From Lunularia cruciata (taxonomy: Eukaryota; Streptophyta; Marchantiopsida; Lunulariales; Lunulariaceae): a stretch of 64,000 bases of DNA. Under the pieces are notes generated by a model. It did not search any database, was not told the origin of the DNA, and saw only the letters and a program-made list of their open reading frames with translations. Shown here piece after piece: positions 46,512-55,400 of the stretch. The number at the start of each line of letters is the position of its first letter. Position 1 is the stretch's first letter. The stretch is from the NCBI GenBank assembly GCA_948567375.1, contig OX419757.1, forward strand, positions 64,232,001 through 64,296,000. Reading direction: 5' to 3'. The translations under genes were made by a program, and so were the position numbers.

Positions 46512-47456
46512 CTACAATGCCTCCTCTGAACTCCACAATGGAACATCCAAGGTAGATGGAACAATCTCACTCGTACTCCAAAGCCGAGTGATCTCCTTTG
46601 GTATTGGAGTATCCTCTGCATGGGCGTTCCCCTCCAACAAGTCACCAGGCCAAGTAACTGCACCGCTTAAAGCCAAAACTGATGCTGCCATGGTCCCGGA
46701 CTGTAGTGAGCCAAGACTGCCACTACTGAAGCGTACTGGTAGGCGACATACCCGTCCCTCACCAGACTGCCAACCAGGTCTATAAGAGGCTGTCTCCTCC
46801 CAATAGTCAATGCTGAAACCCATAGGGTATAACACTGCTCCCCCAACTAGCACATCATATGACTCAGCTATCGTTGCAATAGCCTGAGCTCTCACCACCA
46901 AGCTATCAGTCGGATGACTAGGCTGAACTTGGACAACAAGCTCTCCACGTGTGATGTACGGTGTCGAACTACCACCAAGAGATGTCTGGATCTGAAATGG
47001 ACACCTCTCCACATCGGTCTTTCGTAACTCCAGACCAACAACTGCAGCCTTCCCCAACATAAGGGGCTGCGCACCAGAGTCTAACAAGACTCTCTGTGGT
47101 GTATAGACCTTCCCTGAAGGTCCCACCAAACGAAAGATCCCCCTCTGGTTATCCAATAGGACAACACCAGGTGTAAACCTCGCTCTCTCAAAGGCCGGTC
47201 TAGCTGGCAACTCCTCCAATCTAGCCGATGCTGCCTGCCATAAACCACTGGTCGCTGAACGGTTCCCATGCTCCTCAACCAAGTCAGCTCCACTACCAAC
47301 CACCTCTGCTCTAGTAGTAGGAACTGCATCATCCCTACTCTCACACAACGTGGCAGCCAACCGGAATACTGGGGCTGGGTCAACTCCCAATGTAAACATG
47401 TCACTGGCTGAAAATAAAGGATGCCGCATAATCAGCTGAGCCGCCCCCAACATCAT
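46512..47456 (-). pseudogene. Retroviral-type aspartic protease region of B1
   Basis: A 314-codon open frame. The N-terminal third is the end of Gag or a spacer. The protease core has LLDSGAQPLMLG (catalytic Asp, about 47085), then DVERCPFQIQTSLGG and YDVLVGGAVLYPMG (hydrophobic-hydrophobic-Gly motif, about 46850). It would cut the polyprotein into Gag, methyltransferase and Pol parts. It ends at a TAG (46514-46512) after EEAL, after which the same frame continues into the methyltransferase. Upstream, at about 47550, the sequence jumps to leader/LTR, so gag is deleted. Confidence 0.75.
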
Positions 47457-47549
47457 GCTAGACTCAGTCTATGTAGTAGCAGGTGGCTGACTAGCAGGTA
47501 CTCCATCAGGTACTCCATCACCACCTACCACACCTGCACTGGGACGTCT

Positions 47550-48097
47550 AGGGAAACACAAAACTTGAATCGAGCTACCACGATCCACCGAGCTTGGAGA
47601 CACCACCAACACTCAATGTTCCTGCACCCGATTTCCCCCTGACTTCACTTCTCTGATGTAATCAGATTGCTTAACACTTTCAACTCAACTCAACTCAGAT
47701 CAGTACTTGATCTATCACTCTATAAACTGCCAACAACTGGGCACTGATTACAGTCAAGCCACACCCACTCAAGCATAGAGAATCCAAGTGACGCTCGCCG
47801 GCCTCTGTCCACCATAGCCAGGAACTCGAAGGCTCAACATCAGAGACTATACCCCCCTGGACAACTATACCCCCTGGACTCGAGCTAGCACTGGAACCCT
47901 AATGGTCCCGTTGATGGCACACTCGACGGTGCGAACGGTGCAAAGTGACGGTGGGCCCCACCGTGAAGTCAATACCTCGAACATCAAATCAGACTGTCGG
48001 AAAGTAGTCCCTGAGAAACTACTAGAATAACTCTAACTACTATCACTGGAACTCTAGTGTCCGAGCAGCTAGATGCGGAACTACAAATGGCATGACA
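47550..48097 (-). repeat. Family B1 5' leader fragment and LTR
   Basis: On the minus strand, the LTR is 48097-47730 (TGTCATGCCATTTG to CAGTTGTTGG), then leader 47729-47550, homologous to 2270-2085, then an abrupt jump into protease sequence. Confidence 0.6.
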
Positions 48098-48278
48098 GTA
48101 CATCCGACAATATGATTGATGCAAGTGATAGTGGGACACACCATGTGATCAATAGCCCTAACATAAAATCAAACCACCAATAAGTAATCCATGAGTAACT
48201 ACCAAAATACCTATGACTACCAACACTACCACTCCTACATCCAAGCAACCCAGCTTTGGTGCTACAAATGTCATGACA
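48098..48278 (-). repeat. Old family B LTR, right part (copy Bc)
   Basis: The continuation of the LTR interrupted at 41304. It ends with GCTACAAATGTCATGACA, the mirrored TGTCA terminus of family B. It is diverged like the left part. Confidence 0.6.
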
Positions 48279-48499
48279 AATATTCAAAAAAATGCCTACT
48301 TGTTGTTTCTTGAGTGTGAGCACGTTGAGTGCAATGTTGTCCAAATGATATCAATATTAGTACTCTTAAGAGTGACTTATTGGACAAGAATATCTACTTG
48401 CCACATTCTAGTATGGCAATGCTTATTATAGTAACAAACATTCAATCTCAAGTTGTCATTGTGTTACAACCTCATTCACACTTGAATTCAAAGTAAAGA

Positions 48500-48970
48500 G
48501 TATACAATAGGCTCTATACAATAGATAATCTAGGAAGAAGTAGGTTTGTGATATGAAAAGAGTATTGAGGAGTCTTATGCTTTGAAGAAAGTTGCCCAAA
48601 GCACATTGTGATTTCACAATCTTTGCAACCCCCACACTAATAAACAAAGGAGCTATCTTTAACATAATTTGCAAGAGTGAATTATAACCATGGCAATTTC
48701 TACACCCAATAACTAAAGGAACATTGTTTATTTGGGTCCAATATGCATCAGCAAGGGATAAGGAGCTGGTATTGTAGAGGATATTGGGGCTCTTTCTATA
48801 CTCCTTGTAGAGATGAATATCATATGATTTTATGACAAGAAGAATAAACTAAACTGTAAAAAGTAGCCATTCATTATTGTAGTGTTGTAGGGTTTATCAA
48901 GACAGCCTTAACATCAAGCAAGTAATAATCCGTAAGTTTGGAAGCCCCAAACACTAGGGCATTACCAAAC
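48500..48970 (-). repeat. Repeat F, left inverted copy
   Basis: The reverse complement aligns with 58310-58731: shared pieces include GTAGTGTTGTAGGGTTTA, AACATCAAGCAAGTAATAATC and AACCATGGCAATTTCTAC. It is non-coding, and roughly 80 percent similar by eye. It lies outside the B LTR and left of the caspase gene, in opposite orientation to the right copy. The element type is unknown. Confidence 0.6.
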
Positions 48971-50570
48971 ATTTTCAATTAGTAGCACATTTACAAATGA
49001 CTTGAAGGGTTGATAACGCAAACAAATTCTTAATTCCAATATCTCCAACTTCATTTTGGTCATCAATAAAAATGATTATCCACACAAGCAGTCCTAAATA
49101 ATTCACCACTATATATTGTGCGTTCCATGTGATTGGAGAGAACCACAACATAATTGCCAAATAGAGCTCCTAAAATTACCCTTTAGTGCATACCAACATC
49201 TGGTTTCTTTTTTTCTTGAGTGTCTACCAACTTGGCAAAGGTGAAATCCAGTAATTATACCACTATAATTACCAATAATTATAATATAGATATATGTATG
49301 GAGGTCTTTAAAGAGCAACCACTTTAGAAACTGCCAATATACAATATAAGTATGATTTGAAGGATGCACATACTTCAATATGCAAGGACATGTACAAGAT
49401 GATCATCACATTCTTGGAGAATGGACGTCAAAGTATTGGTTTTTTATTATGATCCACTACTCTCACCAATGACATTGCATCCTTATGGTATTGAATGAAT
49501 TCAATGTCAATAAGGTAACTTACATAATCTAGTACAAATCTAATTTTGAGAATATTTATATTACTCTAGTTACACAAAAGAAGATGTGTACTATTAGATT
49601 TTGGATAGAGGATAGGAAGATGTATATGGAGGTATTTTGCTTGTGCAGCACTATGAAAGAGGAAGTGTTGAGAATCATCAAGGCATCAACTTGTACATAC
49701 AAGATCATTCTTGCTAATGACAAGCCAAAAGTTATTTTACTTTGAAGGCTAAAGAGGTGATTGACAAGTTATTTCTTATACATTGAAGTGCAATGATTGG
49801 GTTATGGATCTTTTCTTATATATTTAGGGTCACATTGGTGTGCAAAGTTAAATCTGTCACTCTTTTCTTGTGGAGAAGGATCTTTACTAATTTATGTGCC
49901 TTGCTTTAAAATTCAACTTGATGAAGACTTTGCCTTGTCTAATGGAGGAGACCGTTAAAAGAAACCTGTATAACAAGGATATAATAGCACTTGGATTGTT
50001 GAGACAGAGATGCTACAAAAATGATGTCTATTTCTTTTATCGAAGTTGGAGTGGTAGTTAAATTACCTATAGATGTAATGGAGGAAGCTTGTGTTTTCCG
50101 TGGTGATGGAGAAGACAGATTGGATTTAGATATAGAGGAACAACAAGAACAAAACATAGCAAATGACATTTTGATAGGTTGGTACTTTGGAATAAGCGAA
50201 GTTATTTTACTCATTTGTTATATATATTTTGGAAAAAATTTATAACTTCATAACTCATTTGCTTCTTGATGGAAGTTGCAATCTTATTTAAACTCTTTTC
50301 AACGCATTACTAAAGCATATAGTATACATATTTTACTTTAAGAATAATTAAAGAATAATGTTTGACTAAGGCGAAGTGCTCTTAGATGAATTAAACCCTT
50401 TGTATATTCTTGTGTTGGAATAAATCATTTCTACTTCATTTACTGTAACATTGTATCAATTGATGATAAGGATTCAGTTTGTATATGGGAACATCATTAT
50501 GAATAATATGAATTCAATCTAAATTATGCTCTAGTACCTATATTATGATTATAAAGTTACTTTAAAATTC
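48971..50570. other. AT-rich intergenic sequence
   Basis: I see no convincing coding sequence, LTR or RNA gene here. A 74-codon open frame at 50021-50245 has acidic content but no recognisable motif. Confidence 0.5.
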
Positions 50571-50607
50571 AATTTGAGTGGTCGTATTAGGATAGGAGAG
50601 AGGTCTG

Positions 50608-50890
50608 AACGGGTCTGAAGCAGTGACCAGGTCAAAAGTAATGATCAGTTCACCTCAATGACCTGGTCAAAAGCATTCCTGCTTTGCACGAAAGGGTCTG
50701 AAGCAGTATCGCTAACTAGGCACTTAGCTATCTGGTTGATCCACATAAGCTGTCAACTGTACATGTTGTGGGAAACGTGGCAGCTACTTGCTTTAGCTTA
50801 CATTCACCACGTCAAGCTTTGGGGTATTGTTAAGTCTTTCAATCGACTTGCGGTATCGTTAAACCCAAATGCCAAAGTTTGGGTACTGTT
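50608..50890 (+). promoter_or_regulatory. Short direct repeats upstream of the hydrolase-caspase gene
   Basis: GGGTCTGAAGCAGT occurs at 50611 and 50694; GACCAGGTCAAAAG (50625) and GACCTGGTCAAAAG (50660) form a second pair containing TTGAC-like W-box cores on the opposite strand. Further on, GGTATTGTTAAGT, GGTATCGTTAAAC and GGTACTGTTAAGT recur at about 50820-50890. They are 0.5-0.8 kb before the first certain exon. A promoter role is inferred from position and repetition only. Confidence 0.3.
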
Positions 50891-50941
50891 AAGTTCATCT
50901 CTGCTCGAACTCCCGTATTCAAGCAGCAACAAATTTTGAGC

Positions 50942-51112
50942 ATGCCGTGTAAATATGAAGTTATCCAGTTCCTGCCATGTGAAGAGGACCGAGTGAGAAC
51001 AGAAGTAAAGTTTCCTCTGCTCTTCAGAAGGAGTCAAGATGTCGTTTGGCGGACTTCAGTTGAGGGTGAATTTAAACCGGACTCTCCGAGTAACAATGCT
51101 CCAAACAGCCTC
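50942..51112 (+). CDS. Possible first exon of the hydrolase-caspase gene
   Basis: From ATG 50942 there is an open frame, MPCKYEVIQFLPCEEDR, to a stop at about 51113. Its composition is protein-like (charged, balanced), and it lies upstream of the first hydrolase exon. I cannot place a convincing donor joining it in phase to the exon at 51435. A second candidate stretch, DFKVLYCTTRIEDRYVEH, lies at about 51123-51176. Treat both as tentative. Confidence 0.25.
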
Positions 51113-51434
51113 TAGTTGATCATGACTTTAAGGTGCTATATTGTACCACACGGATTGAGGACCGCTATGTAGAACACTCATCTGCCTAATTCAGCGATTG
51201 TTGCATATCGCGCGTTCGATTCTACGCTCAAGGATGACCCACACTAGGAAGGTCATATTTCTAATTTTTCTGGTTGTGTTGATGCATGTTGGTGCATGTT
51301 GTCTACGTTCGTTAACTGCTTTTGCGCACTGGTGAGATTCGTAACTGTTGATTGCATTGATTGACTAATTCAGGAGCTCGCTGTGACACATACACTCGAA
51401 GTGGATTTAAGTTGTTGCCTTCTTGTGTCTGTAG

Positions 51435-52472
51435 ATCAACGATTCAGTGTACGAGGTGCATCCATGTAGTCAATCTACTGAGAAATGTGAGTATGAGCTA
51501 TTATTATTCCACGGCCTCTGCCTGTCTGATTACACAGACGCTTACAAGACAACGTGGGAGCTGGAATCTGACAGCGGGTGGTGTTCAATTAACTCATTTT
51601 ATGGTACTCATAACGAGTGTTCTTATACGGGACGAGTTCTATCCATCTCGTACGATTCCTGTGCACAGAGCACCGAAACAACTGGAAGAGTGGATTTGAA
51701 CAGAATCGGGCGAACACTTGTGCAGGACATAATACACCTGGCCAGAGTAGGTGAGCAAGGATGTCCTGTGATACTAGTTGGATTCTGCCTTGGAGGTCTG
51801 GTAATTAAGCAGCTATGCACGGAAGCTGAAAGGCAATTCGATCAGGCTCAAGACGGGTCCACTAAAGGACGATTGGATCAGTTTCTTACGAATGTCAGAG
51901 GTATCGCGCATTTGGACACGCCACACGCTGGTTCCAGTTTGGGAGCCTACTTAAAGGACTACTTAAAATATCATAGAAAGCGTGTAGGTCCTGTGCTCCA
52001 GTATTTCAGTAATCCAAGTCAGCCGTTGATGGAACTCGATGGAGATTTCTATTCAATGGTACTTGAAAGAGAGTGGAAGCAAAGAGTAGTCAGGGCATAT
52101 CATGAAACACAAGTAAGGGCAAATCTGCCGTATACGGCGCAACCATTACTCTTACAGAGAAATACGTAGAGTGGTCCTTTCTAGACTTCGAACTTAACAA
52201 AATGGCTTGGAGATGGAACAATGGGTTTTGATAATCCATACAATTATGGAGAATGCTGATACTCACAAGTTTGTGCTTTGAAGGACTGGGACGGCCTAAG
52301 GTTGCCAAAGGGTATTCAGGTAGTTACGGACGACTCTGCAAGACTGGTCGGAGCAGACCAGACATCGATATCGGCAAATCACTGTGATGTGCATAAGAAG
52401 CCTGACACCAAGAAGTATATCAACGACTTTGTAGCTGAAATACTCCAGATATGGAAACAGACAAATGTACCT
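51435..52472 (+). CDS. Alpha/beta hydrolase domain 1 (SERAC1/DUF676-like)
   Basis: Exon 51435-52112 (226 codons) begins after TGTGTCTGTAG and ends HETQ before GTAAGG. Exon 52284-52472 (63 codons) begins after CTTTGAAG and ends before GTAAGT. Domain marks: strand and oxyanion loop ELLLFHGL, nucleophile elbow VILVGFCLGGLVIK (Cys in place of Ser), and IRGIAxxxTPHAGS-type motif seen as VRGIAHLDTPHAGSSLG. In the second exon come DDSARLVGADQ and ANHCDVHK, with the likely catalytic His. The layout fits SERAC1-type hydrolases, where the elbow is normally GHSxGG. Whether the Cys nucleophile is active is unknown; dienelactone hydrolase uses Cys in a similar fold (family knowledge). Confidence 0.75.
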
Positions 52473-55400
52473 GTAAGTGGTACTTCTTTCCTGTGCAGCT
52501 TATCTAGTCTATCTTAGACTGCTCTCCTTTAGCAGTTCTAGATTAAAAGGAGCAGGAGAAACTCTTGTAGCAAAGCACTTGGGAGTTGACGACATACAGC
52601 ACACAAAAAGACTACAACCAGAGCAGTAAATTTCAAATCTTTTACAGTTTTGTAACTCAACCTTGATCATACGGTTCGATTGATGTAAGAAGTACAAGAG
52701 AAGAATAGGGTCACTCTTGTTCTTTGTTGTCATATTGACACACCGAGTTGATATTTTCACAAGAATACGAACCGTTTGAAAGAGCAATGTTAAGCTAATC
52801 AAGTTTCCCGAGAAGATTGATGTGAGAAATACAAGAGGAGAATAGGGTCACTCTTGTTCTTTGTTGTCATATTGACACAGCGAGTTTGATATTTCACAAG
52901 AATACGAACCATTTGAAAGAGCAATGTTATATCAATCTGGTGAAGTGGTCTGGTTCATCTGCGTTATGTTTTCTTCAGACACAGCTCGAAAGGAGTGGAA
53001 CTTCTAAGGAAGACGAGGTCGTGAAACGAACAAGGGACGTGGAAAGGGTATGCATGCTTCATGATTGTCGGTGTAAAGTAGTTTACTGTGTGTCACTTGG
53101 TGGATGATACGGTCCGAAGCTAAAAGCTCAGTTTTCTTATATACAATATCTATGGCTTCACTTGACTATCTGGGTTATGGATATGAGTTCTCAGGCACCT
53201 TATCTAAAGCTTATCTAGTGTCCCGAGAAGATTGATGTGAGAAATACAAGAGAAGAATAGGTTCACTCTTGTTCTTTGTTGTCATATTCACACACCGAGT
53301 TTGATACTTTCACAAGGATATGAATCATGTGAAAGAGCATTGCTATATCATCAATTTCGTGAAGTGGTCTGGTCCATCTGCGTTATGTTTTCTTCAGACA
53401 CAACTCGAACGGAGGGGAACTTTTGAGGAAGACGAGGTCGTCAAAGGAACAAGAAAAAAGGTATGCATGCCTCCTGAAGTTGGTGTAAACTAGTTTACTG
53501 CGTGTTACTTGGTAGTATACGGTCCGAAGCCAAAAGCTCAGTCTTCTGAGATACAATATGTATGTCTCCACTTGAGTATCTGGGTTGTGCCTGAGAACTC
53601 ATATCTTTAAGCTAATCTAGTGTCCCGAGAAGATTGATGTGTAAAAGAGAAGAAGATGGTCACTCTTGTTCTTTTTTGTCATATTGACACACCGAGTTGA
53701 TATTTTCACAAGAATATGAACCATGCGAAAGAACAAAGTTATATCAATCTGGTGAAGGGGTCTGGTCCATCTGCGTTATGTTTTCTTCAGAGACAACTCG
53801 AACGGTGTGGAACTTCTGAGGACGACGAGGTTGTCAAAGGAACAAGGGAAAAGGTATGCATGCTTCCTGAAGGTGGTGTAAACTAGTTTCCTGTGTGTTA
53901 CTAGGTGGATGATACGGGTCCGAAGCTTAAAGCTCAGTTTTCTGATATACAATATGTATGGCTCCACTTGACTATCTGGGTTATGGATATGAGCTCGCAG
54001 GCACCTTATTAAGCTAATCTAAGTGTCCCGAGAAGTAAAATAATCCACGAGCACTGGTTGAGACTGATAGACGGGTGAACGTTTTGCAATTGCAGCCATC
54101 CAGGAATCCTTTGGACCAGCTGTACCGACCTGCTGGCAAGGACGAAACTCTGGAGATCTTTTTCTTTCCGGGTGCCTGCAACGGGAGTTCAAATGCATAC
54201 AGACCGGGAAGTGAGGTTCACTGGCTACAAGCTTTGCTTCCAGAAGACTTTCCGATGGCGCGTATCTACAGATGCAATTATGATTACCTTTACGACGAGG
54301 GTGACAAGGATAACGAGGATTTTTACCTTCCCGCTGAGACCCTGCTACAAGAAATCGTGAAGGTTGACTCTCCACGTCGTATTAGGCGCCCGATAGTGCT
54401 CGTTGGACACTGTTTTGGAGGTCTTGTAATCAAGGCTCTAATCAACTTTGCTGAAAGAAAAGCTGCTCTACACGCCGATCCAAGGGAGCCAGATCTAGCT
54501 TTAGCCTCAGAGGACTTCTTGATGGATATACGAGGTATTGCATATGTCGCAACTCCTCATGCAGGCTGTCAAAGACATACAACCTTTGTGCTGAATCCGG
54601 TCTACGTGGCTCGGTTGAACGTTGAACACAATTGTCTGAAGGCAAAACTGGGCTGGAAGGAGCTTGCATTGATTGAGACCCGTCCGACACAAGAGGTCCT
54701 TGTTCTAAGCATCTGCTCTCGTTTGCACGTATTAGCGTACATACTCTATTACTTGTCGAGCATCTGGCTGATTTGCCCTCTACTTGTGCATGTAAAGAGA
54801 CGAGACGATAGGAAGAACATGATTATTTTTGTGTCAATGCTTTATCATACCGTATCAGGACTTGTTGGTCAGTGAAGCTTCCGCAAGCCATGGGATACAT
54901 CGTCACTCTGTCCTAAGTGTCGACTAGGGGCGTTCTGTAACCCAGAACGCCCCTAGTCGAATAGCTTCCAGTATCTTGTCCATTTCATCCGCACCGCATT
55001 GAGTGAGGTAAGGTTTTCAATTCTGTGGATCGTTCCAAAGCCAACCATACATAAGAACTTATGTTTGTGCTAGATGTTTGAGTCAATCATTGATGTTGGG
55101 AGTTATGTGCGGAATACCTTACAGTGTGCATATCTTGGAGAAGGTTCTCTGGAATGAGATTCTGAAAACACTTGATACTTGTCCATCTGCAGGCACAGTA
55201 CCCACATATGTATGTAGAGAGGAGGAAGACCCGAGTAATTGACCTCATTATTGATTATTGCTTTGCATTGTTTAAGACCCGTCCGACACAACAGGTCCTT
55301 GTTCTAAGCATCTGCTCTCGTTTGCACGTATTAGCGTACATACTCTATTACTCGTCGAGCATCTGGCTGAGTTGCCCTCTACTTGTGCATGTAACGAGAC

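Larger units (their letters stand above)
41305..48097 (-). mobile_element. Ty3/gypsy element B1 carrying a DNA methyltransferase and a PHD finger
   Basis: A minus-strand element inserted in an older B LTR, with GTAC on both sides. On the minus strand the order is LTR (48097-47730), a short leader, a deletion removing gag, protease, C5-cytosine methyltransferase, linker, reverse transcriptase, RNase H, integrase, PHD finger and LTR (41701-41305). Protease, methyltransferase and RT share one frame over about 3.2 kb, separated only by single stop codons, so they formed one polyprotein. Base composition is more GC-rich than in families A, C and E. The copy is dead (stops, frame shifts near 43.6 and 42.3 kb, no gag), but its domains are well preserved. 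Confidence 0.8.

Noticed and set aside
50021-50245. 74-codon open frame as a small gene
   Set aside because: No motif, no splice or promoter context, and AT-rich surroundings where such frames are expected by chance.
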